From positions 214,772-278,771 of the forward strand of contig NZ_JANHDO010000004.1 of NCBI RefSeq assembly GCF_024494575.1: DNA of 64,000 nt, written 5' to 3'. The first letter of the stretch is position 1. The number at the start of each line of letters is the position of its first letter. The notes beneath the pieces were generated by a model, which saw only the letters and a program-made list of their open reading frames with translations, did not search any database and was not told the origin of the DNA. Of this stretch, positions 15,958 to 26,818 are shown piece after piece. The DNA comes from Halorubrum salinum. Lineage in GTDB: Archaea; Halobacteriota; Halobacteria; Halobacteriales; Haloferacaceae. The translations under genes were made by a program, and so were the position numbers.

Positions 15958-16770
15958 ATGGACCTCTCGCTCGACGCGACGCAGCTCGACCGCTACTCCA
16001 GACACATCATCATGGACGAGGTCGGCCCGGAGGGACAGAAGCGGCTCCTCGACGGGCGCGCGCTCGTGCTGGGTGCGGGCGGGCTCGGCGCGCCGGTCAT
16101 CCAGTACCTCGCGGCCGCGGGGGTCGGCACGCTCGGGATCGTCGACGACGACGTCGTCGAGCGCTCGAACCTCCAGCGACAGGTGATTCACGGCGAAAGC
16201 GACATCGGCGAGCCCAAAGTCGAGTCGGCCGCCAGATACGTCGACCGGCTCAACCCCGACGTCGACGTGGAAGCGCGCGAGACGCGGCTCGACGAGACGA
16301 ACGCCCGCGAGCTGATCGGGGAGTACGACGTCGTCGTCGACTGCGCGGACAACTTCCGCACGCGGTACGTCGTCAACGACGCCGCCCGGATCGAGGGGGT
16401 GCCCGTGGCTCACGGCGCGATCTACAAGTTCGAGGGACAGGCGACGACGCTCGTCCCGGACGGCCCCTGCTACCGGTGTCTGTTCCCGGAGCCGCCGGAG
16501 CCGGGGACGGTTCCCGACTGCGCGGCGACCGGCGTGCTCGGCGTCTTACCCGGAACTCTCGGCTGTGTCCAGGCGACGGAGGCGGTCAAGCTCCTCCTCG
16601 CCGCCGGCGAGCCGCTGGCCGGCCGGCTCCTGTTTTACGACGCGATGGAGATGTCCTTCGAGACGGTGTCGTATCAGCGGAACCCCGACTGTCCGGTGTG
16701 CGGCGAGGACGGCATCGAGACCATAGAGGGGATCGACTACGCCGGCGGCTGTCGGATCGAGGCCGACTGA
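15958..16770 (+). CDS. ubaA: SAMP-activating E1-like enzyme UbaA (ThiF/MoeB/HesA family)
   Basis: 270 residues. Adenylates ubiquitin-like SAMP proteins for protein modification, tRNA thiolation and molybdopterin synthesis. Seen: ATP loop LGAGGLGAPV (39-48), DDDVVERSNLQRQ, DCADNFRTR, catalytic Cys188 (TVPDCAATGVLG) and zinc pairs CYRC (171-174) and CPVC near 248. Cys188 is the residue known to be needed in Haloferax UbaA. The ATG at 15958 follows a TATA-like ggttata about 25 bases upstream. Confidence 0.95.
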   Translation: MDLSLDATQLDRYSRHIIMDEVGPEGQKRLLDGRALVLGAGGLGAPVIQYLAAAGVGTLGIVDDDVVERSNLQRQVIHGESDIGEPKVESAARYVDRLNPDVDVEARETRLDETNARELIGEYDVVVDCADNFRTRYVVNDAARIEGVPVAHGAIYKFEGQATTLVPDGPCYRCLFPEPPEPGTVPDCAATGVLGVLPGTLGCVQATEAVKLLLAAGEPLAGRLLFYDAMEMSFETVSYQRNPDCPVCGEDGIETIEGIDYAGGCRIEAD

Positions 16771-16817
16771 GGCGACCGCCGCGTGCCGGGTGCTCGGCCG
16801 CGGCGACCGGACAGAGG

Positions 16818-17189
16818 TCACATCGACCGCTCGGTCATCGTCGGCCCGGCGGTCGCGTCCGACCCCTCGCCGGCGAAGCCGGAGCGGACGCACCAGCGGC
16901 AGTAGCTGAACGTCGGTCGGTTCTCCGCGCCGCAGTGCCGACACGCCACGGTCTCACCGTCGACGTCGAGCGGCGGCGGCTCGCCTTCCGCACCCTCCGC
17001 GGGAGGAACTCCGGCGCGAGACGCCGACCCGGTCGCCGCTCCGCCGTCGTCGGCCGACTCCGGCGGCGTGCCGCCGAGGACCGCGTCCGACCCGGGTTCG
17101 CGCCGGAGCAGGAACCACGCGGACGCGAGGGTGAGCGCGACCGTCCCGGCGAACACCGCGGCGATAGGCAGGAGGAACTCCCCTGTCAT
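16818..17189 (-). CDS. Membrane-anchored zinc-ribbon protein (DUF7577-like)
   Basis: 123 residues: one N-terminal membrane helix (about 5-28), a 50-residue flexible Gly/Ala/Ser/Pro linker, and a C-terminal zinc ribbon with CRHCGAEN...YCRWC (four Cys). Topology suggests an inner-face ribbon on a tether. Function unknown. Convergent with ubaA. Confidence 0.78.
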   Translation of the reverse strand: MTGEFLLPIAAVFAGTVALTLASAWFLLRREPGSDAVLGGTPPESADDGGAATGSASRAGVPPAEGAEGEPPPLDVDGETVACRHCGAENRPTFSYCRWCVRSGFAGEGSDATAGPTMTERSM

Positions 17190-17324
17190 GTGACGTATGT
17201 TAGCAGGCCAGAAGTAAATGTGCGTCGGTGAGCCATACCACAGCGATCCGCGCCGATGAGCCTAGGGGCGTAGGCGGCGGTAGTCCCGGGTACTCTTTGT
17301 GGCTCCCGCCGAACCGGCGGACGC

Positions 17325-17705
17325 ATGAAAGAGATCGTTCACACCGACGACGCTCCCGAGGCGGTCGGCGCGTACAGTCAAGCGACGACGACCGGCGAAC
17401 TGGCGTTCACGGCCGGGCAGATCCCGCTCACGCCGGACGGCGAACTGCTCGACGACGCACCGATCGCCACGCAGACCGAACAGGCGCTCGACAACCTCCT
17501 CGCCGTGTTGGCGGAGGCGGGCGCGTCGCCCGAGGACGTGCTCAAGACGACCGTCTTCCTCGCCGACATCGACGACTTCGACGCGATGAACGAGACGTAC
17601 GCGACGTACTTCGAGGCGTCGCCCCCGGCCCGGTCGGCGGTACAGGCGGGCGCGCTCCCCAAGGGCGTCGGCGTCGAGATCGAAGCGGTCGCCCTCGTCG
17701 AGTAG
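17325..17705 (+). CDS. ridA: RidA family reactive intermediate/imine deaminase
   Basis: 126 residues, exactly family length. Hydrolyses reactive enamine/imine products of PLP enzymes such as threonine dehydratase. Motifs: AVGAYSQATTTGELAFTAGQ, VLKTTVFLADIDDFDAMNE and the active-site Arg in PARSAVQAGALPKG. Immediately followed by the small membrane gene, so the two are probably one unit. Confidence 0.95.
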   Translation: MKEIVHTDDAPEAVGAYSQATTTGELAFTAGQIPLTPDGELLDDAPIATQTEQALDNLLAVLAEAGASPEDVLKTTVFLADIDDFDAMNETYATYFEASPPARSAVQAGALPKGVGVEIEAVALVE

Positions 17706-17957
17706 ATGAAGAGCCGCGACGGAGCGGAGACCGGCGGGGCCGCGACCGTCAGCGCTCGCGCGAAATCGGCCGCGCTGTGGGGGCTCGTCGGCGGGTTCTC
17801 CTTCCTCGCGCTCGCGCAAGGGTATCGGCTCGTGGCCGGGGGCGACCTCCCCGTCTCGGTCGCCGGACTGGCCGCCATCGCGGCGGGGATCGCCGTCGCG
17901 TCCGGCGGGATCGCGTACGCGACCGAACACCGACTCCACGCGAAAAGAAGGACTTAA
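17706..17957 (+). CDS. Small two-helix membrane protein (DUF7981-like)
   Basis: 83 residues, ATG directly after the ridA stop. Two membrane helices (about 23-44 and 50-72) after a short acidic N-terminus, with a basic C-terminus (HRLHAKRRT). A haloarchaeal conserved hypothetical of unknown role. Confidence 0.78.
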   Translation: MKSRDGAETGGAATVSARAKSAALWGLVGGFSFLALAQGYRLVAGGDLPVSVAGLAAIAAGIAVASGGIAYATEHRLHAKRRT

Positions 17958-17984
17958 CAGTCCCACCGAATTACCTCGACACGG

Positions 17985-18066
17985 GCCAGGATGGCCGAGT
18001 GGTAAGGCGCACGCCTGGAAAGCGTGTTCCCATCCGGGATCGGGGGTTCAAATCCCTCTCCTGGCG
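17985..18066 (+). tRNA. tRNA-Ser (GGA anticodon)
   Basis: 82 nt. Acceptor stem GCCAGGA pairs with TCCTGGC (18059-18065), discriminator G18066, CCA not encoded. The anticodon stem-loop reads CGC-CTGGAAA-GCG, giving anticodon GGA (Ser UCC). A long variable arm follows (about 15 nt, TTCCCATCCGGGATC), the class II feature, then T-arm GGGGGTTCAAATCCCTC. No intron. Confidence 0.96.
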
Positions 18067-18201
18067 TTCTGTCGACGCCGACTACGAGCGAGGAGCGACA
18101 GCGACGGCGTTCTGCCCTTCTAAGCGAAAGACGGACCCCACGGACAGATCGGGTTCCCGACACAAGACTCATATGTGTGGGTAGTGTTGACACGGGTGAC
18201 G

Positions 18202-18369
18202 ATGCCAGACACGAAAGCAGGCCGCGAGCGGAAGGGGAAGAACAAGCGCCGGCAGTTGGAGAGCCGGCTCAACCGACGTGAACTCGACGCCGACGACGAA
18301 CCGCCGGAGCCGGTCGTCGACGCGGCCGACGCCGAGTACCTCGCGGCCGACGACGAACGAGCCCGGTGA
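18202..18369 (+). CDS. Small basic/acidic hypothetical protein
   Basis: 55 residues. Basic first half (MPDTKAGRERKGKNKRRQLE) and very acidic second half (DADDEPPEPVVDAADAEYL). ATG at 18202 with a TATA-like TCATATGTG 30 bases upstream. Such short charged proteins are conserved in haloarchaea. The family was not recognised with certainty and the function is unknown. Confidence 0.68.
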   Translation: MPDTKAGRERKGKNKRRQLESRLNRRELDADDEPPEPVVDAADAEYLAADDERAR

Positions 18370-18682
18370 GCTCGCGGCCGAACACGTTCCTTTTCGATTC
18401 ACTTTCTGTGACGACCGCCGCGCGGTGAGCGTCACGCTTCGCGTCCGCGTGCGAGCGCCGGGGAAGCCCGGCCCAGAAGAGTCCGTCACGAGGAGCGATA
18501 TATAAACCGTGGAGTGTACGGGGTCTGTGTGGCTCTCGGTGTCGTGCTAACTATTCTCATATAGAGTGCGAGAAACCGACCGAGTCCGGCGGTTTTGCCT
18601 GCAACGAACGTCGGGAGTTCGGAGTCTGCGGAACACCGATCAACGACACATTTATATAGAATCACAAACAATCAGACGCTGT
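18370..18682. other. Intergenic region before the thermosome gene
   Basis: 313 bases without a convincing gene. It holds an AT-rich GATATATAAAC at about 18496-18506 and the thermosome promoter at the right end. Nothing else recognised. Confidence 0.6.
18651..18658 (+). promoter_or_regulatory. Thermosome TATA box
   Basis: TTTATATA ends 25 bases before the thermosome ATG (18683), giving an expected transcription start almost at the start codon and hence a short or absent leader. Confidence 0.75.
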
Positions 18683-20341
<1,659 letters not shown>

Positions 20342-20463
20342 GCGAGGTTCCGTCAAGAACCTCGCTTTCGACGGCGAATCGCGATCCGAACACGCACGCT
20401 CCATCCCCCTTTTCAACGCGCGCTAAGCGTTCGACAGCCGCCGCGCTCGTCGACGGGAGACGG

Positions 20464-20889
20464 TCACAGCAGGTCGAGGAGCGCCGCGCGGCGGCGGTCG
20501 AGGTCGAATGCGGCGTCCGCGGCGTCGAGCCGGCCGAGGAACGCGAAGACGTCCGCACCCCCGCGCTCGGCGTGTTCGATCAGCGTCTCGACCGACTCGC
20601 GTTCGAGCGCGAGCGACTCCAGATGGCCGCAGACGAGCGCGAGCGCGACGCCGGCCTCGCCGCTCGGGAAGGCCGAATCGACCGGGGCGAAGTCGGCCGA
20701 CTCGGCCGCGGCCACGTCGCGGGCGGAGACGTCGGCCTCGGCGGCCGGCGTCGTCCGCAGACAACGCGTGCAGATCGCCGTCTCCGCCGCCGGCGCGTGC
20801 TCGCGGAGGTCGGGTGGAACCGCGAACGCGACGACCGCGGCGTCACAGTGTGGGCAGGTCACGGTCGGCGGTAGGGCGGGGACGTTCAT
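20464..20889 (-). CDS. Zinc-ribbon protein (DUF6276-like)
   Basis: 141 residues. N-terminal zinc ribbon with TCPHCDAAVVAFAVPPDLREH and AICTRCLRTTP (CxxC...CxxC), then an acidic helical domain (ALALVCGHLESLALERESVETLIEHAER). Matches my memory of the haloarchaeal DUF6276 family. Convergent with the thermosome gene. Function unknown. Confidence 0.82.
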   Translation of the reverse strand: MNVPALPPTVTCPHCDAAVVAFAVPPDLREHAPAAETAICTRCLRTTPAAEADVSARDVAAAESADFAPVDSAFPSGEAGVALALVCGHLESLALERESVETLIEHAERGGADVFAFLGRLDAADAAFDLDRRRAALLDLL

Positions 20890-20973
20890 AAGCGGCCCGC
20901 GGACCCACGGGCGACGCCGACGTGGCCGGGGCGAATCCGCATCTTCTAGACGCTCCGGTCGCATTCGTGGCCT

Positions 20974-22026
20974 ATGTTCGAGAAGACCACGTGGATCAAG
21001 CTCCCGCGGAACGTGCTCGTGGGCCACGGCGTCCTCGACGACCTCGGGAAGGCGGTCGGCGACCTGTATCTCACGGGCCGCCCGCTGATAGTGACGAGCC
21101 CCACGCCGAACGACATCGCCGGCGATCGGGTGCGCGCCCAGTTCGACGACCCCGCGACGGCCGTGGTCAGGGACGCCTCCTTCGACGCGGTGGAGGACCT
21201 CACCGCGACGGCGGAGGCGGTCGACCCCGGCTACCTGATCGCCTTGGGAGGCGGCAAGCCCATCGACATCGCGAAGATGGCCGCCGACCACCTCGACGTG
21301 GGGTTCGTCTCCGTTCCCACCGTCGCGTCTCACGACGGGATCGTCTCCGGGCGCTCCTCCATACCCGAGGGCGACACGCGCCACTCGGTCGCCGCCGACC
21401 CGCCGCTCGCCGTCGTCGCGGACACGACGCTTCTCGCAGAGGCCCCGTGGCGGCTCACCACCGCGGGCTGTGCGGACATCATCTCGAACTACACCGCGGT
21501 GAAGGACTGGCGGCTCGCGCGCCGCCTGCGAAACGTCGAGTACAGCGAGTACGCGGGGGCGCTCTCCGAGATGACCGCGGAGCTGCTCGTCGAGAACGCC
21601 GACATGATCCGGCCGGGGCTAGAGGAGTCCTCGTGGGTGGTCGTGAAGGCGCTCGTCTCCTCCGGCGTCGCGATGTCGATCGCGGGGTCGTCGCGGCCCG
21701 CCTCCGGCGCGGAACACCTCATCTCACACCAGCTCGACCGGATAGCTCCCGACAAGGCGCTCCACGGTCACCAGGTCGGCGTCGCCTCGATACTCACCGA
21801 GTACCTCCACAGCGGCGAGGACGGCCAGTGGGCGGCGATCCGCGACGCGCTCGGCGAACTCGACGCGCCGACGACGGCCGCCGAACTCGGGGTCGAGGAC
21901 GCGGAGCTGATCGCCGCGTTGACCAGCGCACACGAGATCCGCGATCGCTACACGATCCTCCAAGGCGGGATCAACGAGGAGGCGGCGATCGAGGTCGCGT
22001 CCGCAACGGGCGTCATCGACGGGTGA
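20974..22026 (+). CDS. egsA: NAD(P)-dependent sn-glycerol-1-phosphate dehydrogenase
   Basis: 350 residues. Makes sn-glycerol-1-phosphate for the archaeal lipid backbone from dihydroxyacetone phosphate. Motifs: KLPRNVLVGHGVLDDLG, IALGGGKPIDIAKMAA (nucleotide site), SVPTVASHDGIVSGRSS, AGCADIISNYTAVKDW (metal Asp) and metal-site histidines in SGAEHLISH and ALHGHQVGV. Full length with an unambiguous ATG. Confidence 0.97.
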   Translation: MFEKTTWIKLPRNVLVGHGVLDDLGKAVGDLYLTGRPLIVTSPTPNDIAGDRVRAQFDDPATAVVRDASFDAVEDLTATAEAVDPGYLIALGGGKPIDIAKMAADHLDVGFVSVPTVASHDGIVSGRSSIPEGDTRHSVAADPPLAVVADTTLLAEAPWRLTTAGCADIISNYTAVKDWRLARRLRNVEYSEYAGALSEMTAELLVENADMIRPGLEESSWVVVKALVSSGVAMSIAGSSRPASGAEHLISHQLDRIAPDKALHGHQVGVASILTEYLHSGEDGQWAAIRDALGELDAPTTAAELGVEDAELIAALTSAHEIRDRYTILQGGINEEAAIEVASATGVIDG

Positions 22027-22131
22027 GACTCGCCGCGGACGGGACCCGCGAGAGGCGTTTTCGACCGGCGGCGACGGGTCGACACCGACCGGCCTCGAAA
22101 GCGAGTTAACCGTCCCGCGCCAATCGCGTGT

Positions 22132-22767
22132 ATGTCCACCGCGACCCTCCGCGATCGGGCCAAAGACCGGGCGGGCGCGATCACCCTGCTTCTCACCGTC
22201 GTCGGCTACGGCGCGGTCGGTGGAGCGTTTCTCGTTCCGGAGTTTCAGGCGCTGTTCCCGACGCTGACCAAGGGAACTGTCGATCTCCTCGCGCACGCCA
22301 TCGCCGCGGTCAACACGGTCACCATCGTCACCCTCTCGCTCGGCTGGTACTGGATTCGCAACGACGAGGTGAAGAAACACGCCGCGGCGATGACGACGTC
22401 GTTCGTGCTCATTCTGCTGTTCCTCGGGATGTACCTCCCGAAAGTCGCCGGCGGCGGAACGAAGTACTTCGTCGGTCCCGATCCGGCGTACTACGCGTAC
22501 CTGATCATGCTCGCGGTTCACATCCTGCTCTCTATCGTCTCCGTACCCGTCGTCCTCTACGCGCTCGTGCTCGGACTCACGCACACCGAGCGCGAGCTTC
22601 GCAACCAGACGCCGCACCGACGCGTCGGCCGGATCGCCGCGAGCGCGTGGCTGCTCTCTCTCGTCCTCGGCGTCGTCACGTACCTCCTGTTGAACCACGT
22701 GTACGACTCGACGTTCGAGGCGGCCTCGGCCGCCTCAGTGCTCCTCCCGGCTCTCCCGGGGCTGTAG
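22132..22767 (+). CDS. DUF420 family membrane protein
   Basis: 211 residues with five to six membrane helices (about 17-40, 52-76, 86-105, 120-148 and 170-190). Conserved histidines HAIAAVNT, WYWIRNDEVKKHAAAMTT and VHILLSIVSVPVVLY are typical of the DUF420 family. Bacterial relatives (CtaM-like) are linked to cytochrome oxidase maturation. A heme-copper oxidase assembly role here is inference. Confidence 0.85.
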   Translation: MSTATLRDRAKDRAGAITLLLTVVGYGAVGGAFLVPEFQALFPTLTKGTVDLLAHAIAAVNTVTIVTLSLGWYWIRNDEVKKHAAAMTTSFVLILLFLGMYLPKVAGGGTKYFVGPDPAYYAYLIMLAVHILLSIVSVPVVLYALVLGLTHTERELRNQTPHRRVGRIAASAWLLSLVLGVVTYLLLNHVYDSTFEAASAASVLLPALPGL

Positions 22768-22846
22768 CCGGGTGCGGCGCACGCCGACCGCCCCGACCAC
22801 CGCACGCCACCGAAACCCTTGAGCGCTCGCCGACGCATCCACACGC

Positions 22847-24199
22847 ATGACCGACTGGATCGGCGACACGTTCACCAGCGACGTCGGCTGGAGCCACCTC
22901 GAATCCCTCGTCGACGTCGGGAACCGAATGGCCGGCTCTGACGGCGAGCGAGAGGCGCTCGAACGCACGCGCGACGCGCTCGCCGACGTCGGCGCGCGCG
23001 ACGCTCGCATCGAGCCGTTCGACGTGCAGGGCTGGACGCGCGGCGACAGCGCGATCCGACGCGTCGCGGGCGGTGACGCCCCCGACGGCGACGAGGCCGC
23101 TACCGTCGCGAGCGGCGCGAACCAGTGTGTCGCGCTCCCGCGGAGCCCAAGCGCCGAGGCGTCCGGCGAGTTCGTCGACCTCGGACACGGGACACCGGAG
23201 GACTTCGAGACCGCGGGCGACCTCGACGGGGCGGTGGTGATGGTCTCCTCGGACACGCCCGACTCGCTCGACCGGTTCGTCCACCGGCGCGAGAAGTACT
23301 ACCACGCCGTCGAGGCCGGCGCGGCCGCGTTCGTCTTCGCGAACCACGTCGAGGGGACGCTCCCGCCGACCGGAAGCGTCGGGACCGCCGACGAGCCGAT
23401 CGGCGCGATCCCCGCGGTCGGGGTGAGCAAGGAGACGGGCGCTCGTCTCGCGCGCCGACGCGAGGGCGACGACCTCGCCGTCGCCGTCGACTGTGCGGCC
23501 GCCGAGGCGGAGAGCGGCACCGTCGTCGCCGAGGTCGGCCCCGCGACCGACGAGTACCTGATCGTCTCCGCGCACGTCGACGCCCACGACATCGCCGAGG
23601 GCGCGATGGACAACGGCGCTGGGACGGCGACTGTCGTGGAGGTCGCCCGCGCGCTGGCCGCCCGAGAGGACGACCTCGACACCCGGGTCCGCTTCTGTGC
23701 GTTCGGCGCGGAGGAGGTCGGGCTGGTCGGGTCCTCGCGGTTCGCTGCCGACGTCGACGCCGACCGAGTCAAAGCCGTCGTCAACGTCGACAGCAACGTG
23801 TTCGGCCGTACGCTGCGGTTCGATCACCACGGGTTCGACGCGCTCGAAGCGGCCGCAGAGCGCGTGGGTGACCGCTTCGATCACCCGGTCTCGCTCGGCG
23901 CGGAACTCGTTCCGCACAGCGACCACTGGCCGTTCGTCGCGCGCGGGATCCCCGGATACATGGTGTCCGGCGAGACCGCGGACCGCGGCCGCGGCTGGGG
24001 ACACACCGGCGCGGACACGCTCGACAAACTCGAATCGCGGAACCTCCGCGAACAGGCGATCGTGGTGACCGAACTCGTGACCGAACTCGCCGACGGAGCC
24101 GTGACCACGGAGCGACGCGATCCGGAGGCGATCGCGGCGGCGCTGGAATCGGAGGGGAAAGCGACCGGGATGAAGGTCACTGGCGACTGGCCGTTCTGA
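22847..24199 (+). CDS. M28 family zinc aminopeptidase with PA insert
   Basis: 450 residues. N-terminal cap, then a PA-like insert (about 120-210: AGDLDGAVVMVSSDTPD, AGAAAFVFANHVEGTLPPTG), then the M28 catalytic domain: HVDAHD (metal His), MDNGAGTATVVEVAR (bridging Asp), FGAEEVGLVGS (catalytic Glu pair), VNVDSN and GHTGADT (last metal His). No signal peptide, so probably cytosolic. Divides peptides or amino-terminal residues; the substrate is unknown. Confidence 0.92.
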   Translation: MTDWIGDTFTSDVGWSHLESLVDVGNRMAGSDGEREALERTRDALADVGARDARIEPFDVQGWTRGDSAIRRVAGGDAPDGDEAATVASGANQCVALPRSPSAEASGEFVDLGHGTPEDFETAGDLDGAVVMVSSDTPDSLDRFVHRREKYYHAVEAGAAAFVFANHVEGTLPPTGSVGTADEPIGAIPAVGVSKETGARLARRREGDDLAVAVDCAAAEAESGTVVAEVGPATDEYLIVSAHVDAHDIAEGAMDNGAGTATVVEVARALAAREDDLDTRVRFCAFGAEEVGLVGSSRFAADVDADRVKAVVNVDSNVFGRTLRFDHHGFDALEAAAERVGDRFDHPVSLGAELVPHSDHWPFVARGIPGYMVSGETADRGRGWGHTGADTLDKLESRNLREQAIVVTELVTELADGAVTTERRDPEAIAAALESEGKATGMKVTGDWPF

Positions 24200-24252
24200 C
24201 CCGCCGACCGCGAACCGGGAGGTTTTCACGCGCCCCGGTCACACCCCCGAGC

Positions 24253-25098
24253 ATGGACGCGTCGGAACGCCGCGTCACGGTCGTCGGCCCCGACGACCGG
24301 ACGGCGGAGATTCGGAGGGCGATCGACGACGTCGCCGGCCGCGTCGGGGACGCTTCCCCGACCACGACAGCTACCGAGGCGCCGAGCGACGCGGCGGACG
24401 CCGCCGTCGTCGTCACCGTCGGCCGCGCGGCGCTCCGGGACACCGTCGCCGCCGCGCCGACCGGGACGGTGATTCCGGTCGGCCGCGATCGGTTCGCGCT
24501 CGACGTCGGCCGCCTGAAGGACGTTCTCAGCCGTGGGTTCGCCGCCGCCCCCGCCACGGCCGATCCGGCGGCTCCCGACTCGAACGACGCGGTCGACGCT
24601 GCGCTCGCGCCGGTCGACGGCGTCCGTCGCGCGACACACCCCGTCCTCGCGGTGGACGGCACGTCTGCGTCGCCGCGAGCCGTGTTCGACGTCGCGTTCG
24701 TCACCGATTCGCCCGCGCGGATCTCCGAGTTCGCGATCGAGTTCGCGTACGGAACGCCCGCGACGTTCCGCGCGGACGGCGTCGTGGTCGCGACGCCGTT
24801 GGGAAGCGCCGGATACGCGAACGCCGCCGGCGCACCGGTCGTGGAACCCGGCGGCGGACTCGCGGTGACGCCGATCGCACCGTTCAGGACGCAGACTGAC
24901 TCGTGGATCGCCGCGTCGGAGCTGACCGTGACGGTGAAACGCGAGGAGGAGCCGGTCGCGTTGGTCGTCGACGGCGCGAAACGCGAGCTCGTCGAGCCGA
25001 ACCGACCGACCGCGATCGAGGCGGTCGATCGGGTCGACCTCGTGGTGGCGATACCGGGCTCCGAGCGCGACGATCGGAAACACTCTAATAACTCGTAA
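24253..25098 (+). CDS. NAD kinase-like protein lacking the GGDGT motif
   Basis: 281 residues. The C-terminal half matches the NAD kinase beta-sandwich: FRADGVVVATPLGSAGYANA corresponds to the kinase DG-x-ATPTGS-Y segment, followed by VTPIAPF. The N-terminal domain is shortened (AVVVTVGRAALRDTV) and has no GGDGT phosphate-binding loop. Probably a non-catalytic or divergent paralogue. A true NAD kinase is expected elsewhere in the genome. Confidence 0.85.
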   Translation: MDASERRVTVVGPDDRTAEIRRAIDDVAGRVGDASPTTTATEAPSDAADAAVVVTVGRAALRDTVAAAPTGTVIPVGRDRFALDVGRLKDVLSRGFAAAPATADPAAPDSNDAVDAALAPVDGVRRATHPVLAVDGTSASPRAVFDVAFVTDSPARISEFAIEFAYGTPATFRADGVVVATPLGSAGYANAAGAPVVEPGGGLAVTPIAPFRTQTDSWIAASELTVTVKREEEPVALVVDGAKRELVEPNRPTAIEAVDRVDLVVAIPGSERDDRKHSNNS

Positions 25099-25112
25099 CC
25101 GGATGTGTCGGT

Positions 25113-25556
25113 ATGGACCCACTGCAGTTCCTCGTTCCCCTCGGCTGGCTGTCCGCCGTCGGACCGGTGCTGCCGTACGCGATCTTCACCATGGCCGTTG
25201 CGAACCTCGTGACGCGCCACCTCGCGCACAGGCGACACGTCGACCAGGGAACGGACGGCGACAGCGTCGAGCCGTACACGCCGCACGTGTTCACGAACGT
25301 CGGGCTCCTCCTGTTGGGCGTCCTGTTCGCCATCGACTCGCCGATCAGCGGCGTCATCATCTCCGTGATCGTCATCACGATGTTGATCGCCGACCTGTTC
25401 GAACTGGAGGCACGCAACGTCGAAGCCCGTAACGACATGACGATCGAGGCGCCCAAAAGCGCGATCGCCGCCTCGGTCCTGCTCATGGTGTTCGCCTCCT
25501 ACTACGCGCTGTTCTTCCTCGTCGAGGGGATCTGGAACCAGTTCATCGTCGCGTAG
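25113..25556 (+). CDS. Membrane protein, DUF7313-like
   Basis: 147 residues with four likely membrane helices (about 10-32, 60-80, 80-95 and 118-142). Starts 14 bases after the NAD-kinase-like stop. HLAHRRHVDQ lies in the first loop. Related small membrane proteins neighbour the haloarchaeal cytochrome b genes, as here. Function unknown. Confidence 0.78.
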   Translation: MDPLQFLVPLGWLSAVGPVLPYAIFTMAVANLVTRHLAHRRHVDQGTDGDSVEPYTPHVFTNVGLLLLGVLFAIDSPISGVIISVIVITMLIADLFELEARNVEARNDMTIEAPKSAIAASVLLMVFASYYALFFLVEGIWNQFIVA

Positions 25557-26055
25557 GCGGTTTCAGTCCTCTCCGACGCGCGTCGTTCTCCGGCGGCCGA
25601 CCGCCGCGGCTGTCGGCTGCCCGACTGCAGTGACACGAACCGCCGTCCCGCCGTCCCGTTTTCGCGGACACGCTCCGCGCTTTTTCTCACACCACCGGCT
25701 GGCCGCGGGCTCCGACAGACGGGACACCTCCCCGAGCGCGTGCACCAAACCGTCCTCCGCGTTCGCGGCGTCCGGTCTCCCGTCAAGACGGTGATCGCCA
25801 CCACCTTGCTCCGACGTCGCCCGGAGACGGCGACCGGTGTCTACGCGTGGTTGCCGCCGAACGACCGGAGATAGTCGCGACTGCGCTGTGCACGTCGCGC
25901 TCGGTAGCCGCAGTTTACGCTCGACGTCTTCGGGGTGTCACATAAACGACATCACGCGACGAGACACGGACACGCTCACGACTGAGAGCGCGCGCAGCCA
26001 CTGGCGTCTGCGAAAATCAAAAAACAGCCGTCCGCTCGGGACGCGGGAACGAAAC
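25557..26055. other. Intergenic region between convergent transcription units
   Basis: About 500 bases with no acidic open frame and no RNA gene recognised. The right end carries the terminator of the - strand cytochrome operon. Confidence 0.55.
26013..26024 (-). terminator. T-rich terminator of the cytochrome b operon
   Basis: On the - strand this reads TTTTTTGATTTT, 32 bases beyond the last stop codon (26056). Such T-runs terminate archaeal RNA polymerase. It is the clearest T-run near any operon end here. Confidence 0.6.
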
Positions 26056-26340
26056 TCAGTTCGCGGCTTCGGCGTCGCCGTCGTCGTTCAGGGACTTTCG
26101 AAGCTCGCGGCTCGCGGGGATGAGCACCCAGAACACGATCGGACCCACGAACATGAGCCAGAAGGCGACGTCTCCCGCGAGGAGGCCGATCTGCCCGTAG
26201 GCGGTGTTGACGCCCTCTGCCGGGTTGACAAGTTGGACGATCTCGTAGTACGACGGTGTCCGGTACCAGCCGCCGAAGGTGAACCAGGCGAGCGCCCCGA
26301 TCGCGAACAGGGCGAACCCTTTGATGAACTCGTCTGCCAT
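26056..26340 (-). CDS. Small membrane protein of the cytochrome b operon (DUF7314-like)
   Basis: 94 residues with two helices (about 5-25 and 54-76); NPAEGVNTAYGQIG lies between them. Last gene of the cytochrome b operon, five bases after its neighbour. Likely a small complex subunit or assembly factor, by position. Confidence 0.8.
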   Translation of the reverse strand: MADEFIKGFALFAIGALAWFTFGGWYRTPSYYEIVQLVNPAEGVNTAYGQIGLLAGDVAFWLMFVGPIVFWVLIPASRELRKSLNDDGDAEAAN

Positions 26341-26344
26341 TACC

Positions 26345-26782
26345 TCATGATTCGTCGGAGCCGTCTTGAGACTTTCCCATCCCGCGTCCGCGGAAGCGCG
26401 TCCCCAAGACGTACACCGCCGTTCCGGCGACGATGAACCCGATTCCGGCGAGCGCGAGCGCCGCGACGAGCACGTCGTCCGGTGGACGAACGCCGACGCT
26501 GTCGAGCACGTAGATGATCACGTTCCGGACGACGCTTAACTGCAGCGTCGCCGCGTCGATGAGCGTGAATCCGACGATGTACGCGAGCGCCGCCGCAAGG
26601 GTCGAGAACACCGTGACGGCCTTATAAAGCCGAAATGGAACGACGACCTCGCGGCCGGCGGGTCCCTCTCGGGGGCCGGTCGGTTCGTTCCGCGGGTCGT
26701 CTCGGTCGTCCGCAGCGACGGGATCGCCCGTCTCGTCGAACGCCTGCGGATCGTCATCGGCGGCCGATGGAGATGAGGACAT
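26345..26782 (-). CDS. Membrane protein of the cytochrome b operon (DUF7315-like)
   Basis: 145 residues: a 45-residue acidic N-terminal tail, then two to three helices (about 52-72 and 100-128). VPFRLYKAVTVFSTLAAALAY is split around the first helix. Follows cytochrome b subunit IV by 36 bases. Probably an accessory subunit of the complex; no cofactor ligands visible. Confidence 0.8.
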   Translation of the reverse strand: MSSSPSAADDDPQAFDETGDPVAADDRDDPRNEPTGPREGPAGREVVVPFRLYKAVTVFSTLAAALAYIVGFTLIDAATLQLSVVRNVIIYVLDSVGVRPPDDVLVAALALAGIGFIVAGTAVYVLGTRFRGRGMGKSQDGSDES

Positions 26783-26818
26783 GAAACGGTGGTGAGGCCG
26801 GCGGGAAGTGGGGTGTCG

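Noticed and set aside
18566..18682. An upstream start for the thermosome gene
   Set aside because: It would precede the TATA box at 18651-18658 and adds non-acidic sequence.
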